The position numbers were made by a program, and so were the translations under genes. 38,788 nt of DNA from JBOGTC01 sp050692055 (GTDB taxonomy: Bacteria; Chloroflexota; Limnocylindria; QHBO01), in NCBI GenBank assembly GCA_050692055.1, contig JBOGTC010000099.1:1-38788 (forward strand). The letters run 5' to 3'. Of the stretch, positions 15,142 to 22,639 are shown in pieces (position 1 is the stretch's first letter; every line of letters begins with the position of its first letter). A model generated the notes under the pieces. That model ran no database searches. It was given only the letters and a program-made list of their open reading frames with translations, and was not told where the DNA came from.

Positions 15142-17186
15142 GCGGATACCTCCGCCAGCACGTCACCCCGCTGCACCTGCTGCCCCTCCCTGACCTCCAG
15201 CCGTGCCACCGTCCCGTCCATCGGCGACACGACGGCATGCTCCATCTTCATGGCCTCGATGATCACCACCGGCTGATGCGCCAGGACCGATGCGCCTTCG
15301 GCGACTCGCACCGCGATGACCCGCCCGGGCATCGGCGCGGTCAGGACCGATGCGCCATCGCCTCCAGCCGCCGATGCATGGCGGGCCGCCTCCTCCACGC
15401 TCGGCGCGGGCGCGATCGTCATCTCGATCGACTGGCCCTCGACCGCGACGTGCACGATGTCGCTCGCCCGCGACGTGGCGACCTGCGTGGCCGTGGCTGC
15501 CAGCTCCACTGCTCGCTCCTCCTCGCCGCAGCGCAGCCGGACCGATGCCGGAGCGTTCAGGCGCCACCCATCGGCCCATGGATCTGAGCCTGGGGCTGGC
15601 CTGAGCGCCACGGCCGCGGCCAGCCAGTGCTCCTCGGTGGGTGTCGGCGCCGAGGGCAGATCCAGGCCGGCGATCGTATCGGTCCGCATCTCGGCCTCGA
15701 TCATGGTGGGCAGGGCCATGAGCCAGCGCAGGAAGCGCAGGTTGGTCCGCACGCCGAGCACGGTCGTGGCATCGAGCGCGGCGCGCAGGCGTTTCAGCGC
15801 CTCCTCGCGATCGCGGCCGTGGGCGATGAGCTTGGCGAGCATGGGATCGTATCGGTCCGAAACCGTGTCGCCCTCCGCGATCCCGGCGTCGATGCGGATG
15901 CCGTCGCCGGCCGGCCACTCGAGGTGGGCAACCCGGCCGGTGGCGGGCAGGAAGCCGGCCTCCGGGTCCTCGGCGTACAGGCGTGCCTCGATGGCGTGGC
16001 CGCTGATCCGCGGGAGAACCGACAACCCGAGCTCGGCCAGGCGCTCGCCCGCGGCGATGCGCAGCTGATCGGCCACGAGGTCTCGCCCGGTGATCATCTC
16101 GGTCACCGGATGCTCGACCTGCAGCCGGGTGTTCATCTCGAGGAAGAAGAACTCGCCGCTGTCGGTGAGGAGCATCTCGACCGTGCCTGCGCTGGCGTAT
16201 CCGACCGACGACGCGACGGCCAGCGCCGCGCTGCACATGCGCTGCCGCAGCTCCGCCGAGACCGATGGCGCCGGCGCCTCCTCCACGATCTTCTGGTTGC
16301 GCCGCTGGGCGCTGCAGTCTCGTTCGCCGAGGTGGACGCCGTTCCCGTGCCCGTCGAACAGGACCTGGATCTCGACGTGCCGCGGCCGCTCGAGGTAGCG
16401 CTCGATGATGAGCCGGTCGTCGCCGAACGCGCGCCCCGCCTCGCGTCGGGCGGCCGCCAGCGCCTCCTCCAGGTCGCCGGGATCGCGGACGACGCGCATC
16501 CCCTTGCCGCCGCCACCGGCCGACGGCTTGACCAGCAGCGGGAAGCCGACGCGTTCCGCCTCGTGGCGAAGCGTCTCGTCGTCCTGGGCCTCGCCGTCGT
16601 AGCCGGGAATGATCGGGACGCCCTGCGCCGCGGCACGCTGGCGGGCGGTCGCCTTGTCCCCCATGGCGGCGATGGCCTCGGGCGGCGCGCCGACCCAGGT
16701 CAGGCCTGCCTCGATCACCGCTCGTGCGAACGCCGCGTTCTCGGCCAGGAAGCCGTAACCGGGGTGGACGGCGTCGGCGCCGGCGCGACGGGCGACGGCC
16801 AGCAGCTCTCCGCCATCGAGGTATGAGTCGATCCCGTGCGCCTCCGCGGTGCCCACCGGCGGCCGGTCGTCCGACGCGTGGACCCCGATCGCCCGAATGC
16901 CGAGGCGTGTCGCGGTGCGTGCCACGCGCTCGGCGATCTCGCCGCGGTTCGCGATGAGGAGCGTGCGGATGGCCGTTCCCGCCGCCCGGACGCTGCCGTG
17001 GGTGCCGTCCGGGGCTCGGCGGACCGATGCTTGGCGAACCGACGAAAGCGACGAACGCGACACTCGGACGCGCCCACCAACCTTGGTGCCGGCCAGCCGT
17101 CCCTCCCGAATCCAGCGTTGGACGGTCCGCGGCGTGACATCGAGCTCTGCCGCGACCTGGCTGGGGGTCAGCGAATCATCGACCAT
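15138..17186 (-). CDS. liuD: Methylcrotonyl-CoA carboxylase biotin-containing subunit with N-terminal HTH domain
   Basis: A 682-residue protein. Residues 73 to about 520 are a biotin carboxylase (LLIANRGEIA, KPSAGGGGKGM at 220-230, FLEMNTRLQVEHPVTE at 348-363). The C-terminus is a biotinyl carrier domain with EAMKMEH and biotin lysine K647. Ahead of this lie about 50 residues of an excisionase/MerR-type DNA-binding domain (LTPSQVAAELDVTPRTVQRW, then IREGRLAGTKVGGRVRVSRSSL) and a short linker, all in one frame. No ATG or GTG lies near the carboxylase domain start, while ATG 17186 has GACAAT six bases upstream, so the fusion looks genuine. Neighbouring liu genes point to methylcrotonyl-CoA rather than acetyl- or propionyl-CoA. 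The HTH suggests self-regulation (inference). Confidence 0.88.
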   Translation of the reverse strand: MVDDSLTPSQVAAELDVTPRTVQRWIREGRLAGTKVGGRVRVSRSSLSSVRQASVRRAPDGTHGSVRAAGTAIRTLLIANRGEIAERVARTATRLGIRAIGVHASDDRPPVGTAEAHGIDSYLDGGELLAVARRAGADAVHPGYGFLAENAAFARAVIEAGLTWVGAPPEAIAAMGDKATARQRAAAQGVPIIPGYDGEAQDDETLRHEAERVGFPLLVKPSAGGGGKGMRVVRDPGDLEEALAAARREAGRAFGDDRLIIERYLERPRHVEIQVLFDGHGNGVHLGERDCSAQRRNQKIVEEAPAPSVSAELRQRMCSAALAVASSVGYASAGTVEMLLTDSGEFFFLEMNTRLQVEHPVTEMITGRDLVADQLRIAAGERLAELGLSVLPRISGHAIEARLYAEDPEAGFLPATGRVAHLEWPAGDGIRIDAGIAEGDTVSDRYDPMLAKLIAHGRDREEALKRLRAALDATTVLGVRTNLRFLRWLMALPTMIEAEMRTDTIAGLDLPSAPTPTEEHWLAAAVALRPAPGSDPWADGWRLNAPASVRLRCGEEERAVELAATATQVATSRASDIVHVAVEGQSIEMTIAPAPSVEEAARHASAAGGDGASVLTAPMPGRVIAVRVAEGASVLAHQPVVIIEAMKMEHAVVSPMDGTVARLEVREGQQVQRGDVLAEVSA

Positions 17187-17438
17187 GTCGGGATTGTCGC
17201 AGGTCGCGATCCCTCCGCGTTGATGACCCGTTCAATGTTCCACCCGTGCAACTTCGTCGAGCTTGTGAGCGTTCTGACGGCCGCATGGCGGTGCCAACCG
17301 TCCGCCTCGGCAAGCTGAGGGGGCCATCGAAGCCAGTTACGGGGCCGAAGCGCGAGCAACTTGCACAGCCAGCAGATAAGGGCAGGCATCCGCCTCAAGC
17401 CGTCGCGCGCAACGCCGATCGCGCGCCAGCCGTCGCGC
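17187..17438. other. Intergenic region upstream of the HTH-carboxylase gene
   Basis: About 250 bases between the hydratase stop and the carboxylase start. I see no tRNA, convincing ORF or terminator. The part nearest the carboxylase start holds its promoter and, if the fused HTH is autoregulatory, should hold its operator; a TTGA-N8-TCAA arrangement at 17221-17236 is a weak candidate only. The end near 17400-17455 has several GTCGCGC words. Confidence 0.4.
17193..17198 (-). promoter_or_regulatory. -10 element GACAAT before the HTH-carboxylase start
   Basis: On the minus strand GACAAT, six bases, then ATG 17186. It supports initiation at the HTH domain rather than at the carboxylase domain. 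Confidence 0.4.
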
Positions 17439-18227
17439 CTACCCGTCGCGCCAGGATGGTGGCCGCTTCTCGAGGAAGGCGACGAGGCCCTCCTGCCCCT
17501 CGGACGAGGTCCGCTGCTGCGCGATGTGGCGAATGGTGTGGGCGCGCGCGTCGGCGGGAGAAAGCGTCCGCAGCTCGCGAACCATGGCCTTGGCCGAGCG
17601 CAGGGCCGTCGGCCCGGCGGTCTGCAGCTCGGCGAGGATGCCCTCGATGCGGTCGTCCATGGCGTCCTCGTCCGCGAGCACCTCGTGCACCAGGCCGATC
17701 CACTGCGCGCGGCGCGCCACGAACCGCTCGCCGGTGGGGAAGAGCGCGCGAGCGTTGCTCTCGCCGATCTTGGCCACCACGAAGGGGCTGATGACCGCCG
17801 GCAGGATGCCGAGCTTCGTCTCGGCGAAGCCGAAGATCGCGTCGTTGGTCGTCAGCACCACGTCGCTCACGGCGCACAGCCCCATGCCACCGCCGAGCGC
17901 GGCGCCCTGCACGCGGGCGATGACCGGCACCGGGCAGGCGTCGATGGCGGCGAACATGGCGTGCATGGCGGCCGCGTCGCGCTCGTTCTCCTCGACGCTC
18001 AGCTCGAGGGACGATCGCATCCACTCGATGTCCGCGCCGGCACTGAACGTCGCGCCCTCCCCGGCCAGGACGATGCCCCGCAGGGCATCCGGCGCTTCCG
18101 CGCCGAGCATCTCGAACGTGCCGCGCAGGTCCTCGATCAGCTGGGCGTTGAAGGCGTTGCGGACCTCGGGCCGCGCCAGCGTCACGCGCGCGAAGACGCC
18201 GGATCGCTCGACACGCACCACGATCAT
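17439..18227 (-). CDS. liuC: Enoyl-CoA hydratase family, methylglutaconyl-CoA hydratase-like
   Basis: A 262-residue crotonase-fold protein. The oxyanion-hole strands FSAGADIEWM and QGAALGGGMGL are present, the N-terminal pattern is RPEVRNAFNAQLI, and FGFAETKLGILPAVISPFVV matches LiuC/AUH-like hydratases that turn 3-methylglutaconyl-CoA into HMG-CoA. This is the step between methylcrotonyl-CoA carboxylase and HMG-CoA lyase, whose genes flank it. A GGAGGG ribosome-binding site lies seven bases before ATG 18227, and the start overlaps the stop of the SseB-like gene by ATGA. Confidence 0.85.
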   Translation of the reverse strand: MIVVRVERSGVFARVTLARPEVRNAFNAQLIEDLRGTFEMLGAEAPDALRGIVLAGEGATFSAGADIEWMRSSLELSVEENERDAAAMHAMFAAIDACPVPVIARVQGAALGGGMGLCAVSDVVLTTNDAIFGFAETKLGILPAVISPFVVAKIGESNARALFPTGERFVARRAQWIGLVHEVLADEDAMDDRIEGILAELQTAGPTALRSAKAMVRELRTLSPADARAHTIRHIAQQRTSSEGQEGLVAFLEKRPPSWRDG

Positions 18228-19042
18228 CGACGGTCCCTCCGGTGAAATGGATCGGTGACGGCACGAACCGCGGACAGCAGTGGCTCTTCCAGCCAGACCA
18301 CGTCGGTGCCATCCGGGACGTCCACCGTGGCCGACGCACCCGGCTCACCTACCAGGCCGAGCATGAGCCGTGCCCGACCGTCGGCCGCATCGCTCTCGAC
18401 GAGATAGGCGGCGTCGACCCCGCTGCCCTGCAGCGCCGTCGCCAGGCGGTCTTCCAGCGGCGACGTGTCGGACCCCGGCAACCGGACCCGGATCGAGCGC
18501 CGCTCGGTGGCTGCGAAGATCGGCTCATCGGTCCCCGGGAGGCGCCCGGCGGCGAGCGCCGCCAGCTCATCGGCTTCGAAGCGGTAGGGAACCGGCCCGG
18601 CCGGGTCCAGGATGGCCGGGAGGCTCGACGCCGCCAGGTTGGCCACCGCGATGCGCGCTGGGAGCGGCAGGTTTCCCGTCTGCGACGGCGCCCAGGCGGC
18701 CAGTGCCGCGAATGAGCCGAAGGCCACGCTGATCGGGTTGCCGTCGGGGTCGCGGGCGAGCATGACGCTGATCTCGACCTCCTCCTCGTCGTTCACGGCC
18801 GATGCCAGCGCCGACTTCGCGTCCTCACCGTGCTCCGGCGGCACGGGCAGGATCAGCGTGCCGCTCATGAGCGCCCGATAGAAGGCGTGGAGCGCGCGAT
18901 GGTCATCGTCGCCACGGGCCTCTGCGTCGCGGGCCGCGATGGCCGCATCCCACAGCGTGGCCGCGCTCTCCTCGAGCGAGCCGGTGGGTGTCTTCGGGTC
19001 ATGCGAGCCCGGTGCCGGGCGTTCGGGGACGGCCTGGGTCAT
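18224..19042 (-). CDS. SseB-like protein
   Basis: A 272-residue protein with an SseB N-terminal domain at about residues 45-170. Visible there are ALHAFYRALMSGTLILPVP, SVAFGSFAALAAWAPS and the characteristic LDPAGPVPYRFEADELAAL. A second alpha/beta part with LEDRLATALQGSGVDAAYLVE resembles the SseB C-terminal half. SseB was named for serine sensitivity in E. coli, and its biochemical role is not known. No signal peptide is seen. It is translationally coupled to the hydratase, which ties it to the leucine module by position only. A TAGGCT hexamer lies nine bases upstream of its ATG. Confidence 0.75.
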   Translation of the reverse strand: MTQAVPERPAPGSHDPKTPTGSLEESAATLWDAAIAARDAEARGDDDHRALHAFYRALMSGTLILPVPPEHGEDAKSALASAVNDEEEVEISVMLARDPDGNPISVAFGSFAALAAWAPSQTGNLPLPARIAVANLAASSLPAILDPAGPVPYRFEADELAALAAGRLPGTDEPIFAATERRSIRVRLPGSDTSPLEDRLATALQGSGVDAAYLVESDAADGRARLMLGLVGEPGASATVDVPDGTDVVWLEEPLLSAVRAVTDPFHRRDRR

Positions 19043-19051
19043 GGAAGGTCG

Positions 19052-19075
19052 AGCCTACCGCATGGCTGGTAGGAT
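19052..19075. promoter_or_regulatory. Back-to-back -10 elements of a compact divergent promoter
   Basis: On the minus strand TAGGCT (19057-19052) lies nine bases before the SseB-like ATG. On the plus strand TAGGAT (19070-19075) lies six bases before ATG 19082. The two start codons are separated by only 39 bases, so the promoters must overlap. Confidence 0.5.
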
Positions 19076-19081
19076 CGTCCC

Positions 19082-19876
19082 ATGATCCGCGGCATCGACC
19101 ACCTCGTGATCGCCTGCGCCGATCCGGACGCCGCGGCCCTGGAGCTCGAGTCGTCGCTGGGCCTGGTCGCCACCGGCGGCGGCCGGCACGAGGGCCTCGG
19201 CACCTTCAACCGGATCGTGTGGCTGGCCGACGGCTCGTACCTCGAGCTGATCGGCGTCGACGACCGGGAGGCGGCCGCCGATCAGCCTGTCGGGGCTGCC
19301 GCGGCGCGCGCCCTCGACGAGCACGGCGGCGGCCTGGCCACCTTCGCCCTGCTGGATGACGAGCTCGAGCTGACCGCGGGAGCGCTGCAGGGCGCAGGAT
19401 CGTCCGTCTCCGATATCAGGCACGGGTCGCGGCGACGGGCGGACGGCGAGGTCGTGGAGTGGTGGGTCTCCGTCCCGGGCAGACCGCTGGCGCCCAACGG
19501 CATCCCGTTTCTCATCCAGCACGCCTATACCGGAGCCGAGTGGGGCCATGACGCGATGGAGGCGCGGCGCACCTTCGCGCAGCCCATCGGCTCGCCGGTC
19601 ATTCTTGCTCGGCTCGACATCGCCACCGCCGATCCGCCGTCGCTGGCGGCGCTCTACTGGGAGCAGCTCGGCCTGGAGTTCTGGGCGGTCGCCGACCTGG
19701 CCGTGTGCACGGTCGGCCCGCACACCATTCGCCTGGTCCCGGAGCGCGAGATGCCCGTCCCGGCGGTCGTCACCATCGGCGCCGAGGTGGAGGCGCCGCG
19801 CGCGGTGGAAGCGCTCGGCGTGCGTTTCGACGTGGAGTGGGTTGAGCTGCCACTTCCGACGCCGAACCGCGCCTGA
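19082..19876 (+). CDS. VOC / glyoxalase-like domain protein
   Basis: A 264-residue protein with two vicinal-oxygen-chelate-type halves. The first begins IRGIDHLVIACADPDAAALEL with the usual metal-site histidine, followed by TFNRIVWLADGSYLELIGV. The second begins ILARLDIATADPPSLAALYWEQLGLEF. The layout resembles the 'glyoxalase-like domain' family often seen in soil bacteria, whose substrates are mostly unknown. It is the only plus-strand gene inside the leucine module and ends five bases from the stop of the convergent MCC subunit gene. Start fixed by TAGGAT six bases upstream. Confidence 0.8.
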   Translation: MIRGIDHLVIACADPDAAALELESSLGLVATGGGRHEGLGTFNRIVWLADGSYLELIGVDDREAAADQPVGAAAARALDEHGGGLATFALLDDELELTAGALQGAGSSVSDIRHGSRRRADGEVVEWWVSVPGRPLAPNGIPFLIQHAYTGAEWGHDAMEARRTFAQPIGSPVILARLDIATADPPSLAALYWEQLGLEFWAVADLAVCTVGPHTIRLVPEREMPVPAVVTIGAEVEAPRAVEALGVRFDVEWVELPLPTPNRA

Positions 19877-19881
19877 GCGTC

Positions 19882-21480
19882 TCACATCCGGAAGACGCCG
19901 AAGCGGGTGTCGGGGATCGGCGCGTTGAGCGCCGCCGAGATGCCCAGGGCCAGGACCCTGCGCGTGTCGAGCGGGTCGATCACGCCGTCGTCCCACAGCC
20001 GCGCGGTCGAGTAGTAGGGCGAGCCCTCGCGCTCGTACTTGTCCAGGATCGGCGCCTCGAAGGCATCGCGGTCGGCATCGGTCTCGAAGCCTCCGCGCAC
20101 GGTCGACAGCACCCGGGCCGCCTGGCCGCCGCCCATGACGCTGATCCTCGCGTTCGGCCACATCCACAGCTGACGCGGCGAGTAGGCGCGTCCGGCCATG
20201 CCGTAGTTTCCTGCGCCGAATGAGCCGCCGATGATGACCGTGAACTTTGGCACGTTCGTGGTCGCAACCGCGGTCACCAGCTTGGCCCCGTCCTTGGCGA
20301 TGCCGCCGGCCTCGTATTCGCGGCCGACCATGAAGCCGGTGATGTTCTGGAGGAAGACCAGCGGGATCCGACGCTGGCTGGCGAGCTCGATGAAGTGCGC
20401 GCCCTTCAGGCTGGACGAGCTGAAGAGGATCCCGTTGTTGGCCAGGATGCCGACCGGGAAGCCGTGGATGCGCGCGAAGCCGCAGACCAGCGTCTCCCCA
20501 TACCGCTCCTTGAACTCGTGGAGCTCGCTGCCGTCGACGAGGCGGGCGATCACCTCGCGCACGTCGTACGACTGTCGCGCATCGGCGGGGATGACGCCGT
20601 AGAGATCTTCGGGCGGGACCGATGGCTCGCACGGCTCGCCCATCGGCCACGGCGGCTCGGGCTTGCGCCAGGCCAGGTTGCGCACGATGGAGCGGCCGAT
20701 GGTCAGGGCGTGCTCGTCGTCGAGCGCGAAGTGGTCGGCCACGCCGGAGAGCGTGGTGTGGACCTCGGCGCCGCCGAGATCCTCGGCGCTCACCTCCTCG
20801 CCGGTGGCGGCCTTCACCAGCGGCGGGCCGCCCAGGAAGATCGTGCCCGTGCCCTTGACGATGACCGTCTCGTCGGACATCGCCGGGACGTAGGCGCCGC
20901 CGGCGGTGCAGGAGCCCATGACGAGGGCCACCTGCGGGATGCCGCGCGAGCTGAGCTGGGCCTGGTTGAAGAAGATGCGCCCGAAGTGGTCGCGATCGGG
21001 AAAGACCTCGTCCTGCATCGGCAGGAAGGCCCCGCCGGAGTCGACGAGGTAGAGGCACGGCAGCCGGTTCTCGAGCGCGATCTCCTGCGCTCGGAGGTGC
21101 TTCCTGACGGTGATGGGGTAGTAGGTGCCGCCTTTGACCGTGGCGTCATTGGCCACGATGGCGCACTCCACGCCCTCCACCCGGCCGATGCCCGTCACGA
21201 TCCCGGCGCCCGGTGCATCGCCGTCGTACAGGTCGCTGGCCGCCAGGGCGCTCAGCTCCAGGAAGGCACTGCCGGGGTCGAGGAGGCGATCGATCCGCTC
21301 CCGCACCGGTAGCTTCCCGCGCTCGCGGTGGCGTGCGACGGAGCGCTCGTCACCCCCGGCGCCCCCGTCGCCGAGTGCCGCTGTGCGCGCGCGCAGGTCC
21401 TCGACCAGGCCGCGCATCACATCGGCGTTGGCGCGGAACGTATCGGAGCTCGGATCGAGGGAGGAGCGCAGAACGGCCAT
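19882..21480 (-). CDS. liuB: Methylcrotonyl-CoA carboxylase carboxyltransferase subunit
   Basis: A 532-residue carboxyltransferase that moves CO2 from carboxybiotin to 3-methylcrotonyl-CoA. The N-terminal domain has ARHRERGKLPVRERIDRLLDPG and GGTYYPITVRKHLRAQEIA, and the glycine-rich oxyanion loops are MGSCTAGGAYVPAMSD and IGGSFGAGNYGMAGRAY. The family-specific ending PDTRFGVFRM and the length (usually about 535) separate MCC beta subunits from propionyl-CoA carboxylases. A CATAAT hexamer lies ten bases before the ATG. It is encoded apart from its partner subunit, with three genes between. Confidence 0.93.
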   Translation of the reverse strand: MAVLRSSLDPSSDTFRANADVMRGLVEDLRARTAALGDGGAGGDERSVARHRERGKLPVRERIDRLLDPGSAFLELSALAASDLYDGDAPGAGIVTGIGRVEGVECAIVANDATVKGGTYYPITVRKHLRAQEIALENRLPCLYLVDSGGAFLPMQDEVFPDRDHFGRIFFNQAQLSSRGIPQVALVMGSCTAGGAYVPAMSDETVIVKGTGTIFLGGPPLVKAATGEEVSAEDLGGAEVHTTLSGVADHFALDDEHALTIGRSIVRNLAWRKPEPPWPMGEPCEPSVPPEDLYGVIPADARQSYDVREVIARLVDGSELHEFKERYGETLVCGFARIHGFPVGILANNGILFSSSSLKGAHFIELASQRRIPLVFLQNITGFMVGREYEAGGIAKDGAKLVTAVATTNVPKFTVIIGGSFGAGNYGMAGRAYSPRQLWMWPNARISVMGGGQAARVLSTVRGGFETDADRDAFEAPILDKYEREGSPYYSTARLWDDGVIDPLDTRRVLALGISAALNAPIPDTRFGVFRM

Positions 21481-21538
21481 CGGTGCCGTGATTATGGCCG
21501 CGCCGGTCGCCGCCGGCAGTCGTGGCGACGCCGGTCAG

Positions 21539-22120
21539 CTAGGCCAGGGTGACGAGCGGGACGATCTGGGCGATGTGCGCCGTGTTGACGATGACAACGC
21601 TCACCACGTGCTCGAACGGGGGCTCGCCGTTGTGAAGCAGATATGCATCGGTGAGCGGGATCATGCGCTGGCTGCGAAGGAGGTGCGGGCCGACCTCCAC
21701 GCCGGGGTGGAGGTGCACGTTGCCCGTGACGCTGAACGGGCCAGCGACGAGCGCGGCGCGACGCAGGCGTCGGTGGAGGCGCAGCTGCCGGGAGGCGCGC
21801 CACTCCGGAGGCATGGCGAGGATGACGCGCGCGGTCTCGATCGACTGCCACTCGCCGTTCTCGCCCGGCTCATCCGGGTCGCCGACGGCGGTGGGCGCCT
21901 CGACGGCATCGAGCGGGCCGGGGCTCGGCTGCCACAGGCGCAGCTCGTCCTGGCTGTTGAGCAGGTCGGTCACCCGGCGTCCGCCCGGAGCGATCCAGCC
22001 GACGATCCGGCTGTCGGCCGTGTAGATCTCCATGGGCGCCAGCTCGGTGGCGGTGGCGAGCGTCGCGGCCTGCTGTGAACCGGCCGCGTTGGCGGCACGC
22101 CGCCAGTTCCAGAACGTCAC
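21539..22120 (-). CDS. Hypothetical protein with internal repeat, 193 aa
   Basis: Not confidently recognised. Two similar beta-type segments can be aligned by eye: GWIAPGGRRVTDLLNSQ and GNVHLHPGVEVGPHLLRSQ, both with a Pro-Gly turn, a Val, and Leu-Leu-x-Ser-Gln. Between them lies an acidic, Pro/Asp/Glu-rich linker (about residues 75-95). No signal peptide. The GTG start at 22120-22118 is chosen because GGAGG lies four bases before it on the minus strand; the open frame runs further to 22201 without support. Possibly a DUF6812-like protein, but that is a guess. Confidence 0.6.
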   Translation of the reverse strand: MTFWNWRRAANAAGSQQAATLATATELAPMEIYTADSRIVGWIAPGGRRVTDLLNSQDELRLWQPSPGPLDAVEAPTAVGDPDEPGENGEWQSIETARVILAMPPEWRASRQLRLHRRLRRAALVAGPFSVTGNVHLHPGVEVGPHLLRSQRMIPLTDAYLLHNGEPPFEHVVSVVIVNTAHIAQIVPLVTLA

Positions 22121-22174
22121 GTTGCCTCCTGATCGGACGCGAGCCGCTGGGCACGATGCGGCCGCTTGTCGCAC

Positions 22175-22186
22175 CGTACGCGTACG
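22175..22186. promoter_or_regulatory. 12-bp perfect palindrome CGTACGCGTACG
   Basis: Lies in the 107-base gap between the divergent starts at 22120 (-) and 22228 (+). A near-identical word, CGTATACGTACG, occurs at 37011-37022 in another intergenic region. Candidate operator. Confidence 0.35.
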
Positions 22187-22227
22187 CGCTCGCCTGACCA
22201 ACGGGCCGAAAGTCCTAGGTGGGGGCG

Positions 22228-22478
22228 TTGCCGGACCGCAACGACGCCCTCACCGCGGAGGAGATCGGCGAGATGTTCGGCGAGGAGGGCATGGGCTGGG
22301 GTCGTCTGCGGCGCAAGCTCGACCCTGACGGTGAGTACGGCCTGCATCCGGGCATCGGCTGGATCATGCGCGTGGCGCCGGCGAGGATCCCGATGAGGAC
22401 GAGGATCCGGAGGCGACGGAGGAGTCCGAGGACGCCTCCCTCGAGGGGGGACGACGAGGGTCGCGGCCGTCCCGATAA
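22228..22478 (+). pseudogene. Small acidic-tailed protein gene with apparent -1 frameshift
   Basis: From TTG 22228 (or GTG 22219) the frame reads LTAEEIGEMFGEEGMGWGRL, then RRKLDPDGEYGLHPGIGWIMRVAP, with strongly G/C third positions. After 22380 that frame degenerates into Arg/Pro-rich sequence. The -1 frame continues as a plausible acidic tail (GEDPDEDEDPEATEESEDAS, ending GSRPSR) to TAA 22476-22478. Re-reading one base at 22380 joins the two smoothly, so one G appears to be missing in GCGCCGGCGAG. It could be a real mutation, an assembly error or a programmed frameshift. TAGGTG six bases before the TTG fits the leaderless pattern. Family unknown. Confidence 0.5.
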
Positions 22479-22581
22479 CCCAGGCCTGCACGGCCGCGAT
22501 CGGGCCGCCGAGGCAAAGGCGAAGCACGAGAACGGCGGCAACGGCAACGGCCGCGGCGGTCGCCCCTGAGATCGCGCGCGG

Positions 22582-22599
22582 CGCCTCAGGCCTGAGGCG
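22582..22599. terminator. 18-bp perfect palindrome CGCCTCAGGCCTGAGGCG
   Basis: A GC-rich perfect palindrome immediately followed by TGTTTGATA. As RNA it folds to a seven-base stem with a GGCC loop, which could terminate the upstream small gene. It also abuts the -35 box of the next promoter, so it could be an operator. Confidence 0.45.
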
Positions 22600-22602
22600 T
22601 GT

Positions 22603-22631
22603 TTGATAACCCGCCCCATCGGCGCGATACT
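22603..22631 (+). promoter_or_regulatory. Promoter TTGATA-N17-GATACT for the 22640 gene
   Basis: -35 TTGATA at 22603-22608, a 17-base spacer, -10 GATACT at 22626-22631, then eight bases to the TTG start at 22640. It is the best-matching two-box promoter in the window and supports a leaderless TTG start. Confidence 0.55.
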
Positions 22632-22639
22632 CCGGCGCA

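Noticed and set aside
15627..16826. 399-residue open reading frame on the + strand
   Set aside because: Antisense to the biotin carboxylase domain, whose motifs on the minus strand are unambiguous.
17168..17398. Possible small ORF or tRNA in the gap upstream of the carboxylase
   Set aside because: No cloverleaf with a TPsiC arm can be drawn and codon use is unlike the neighbours.
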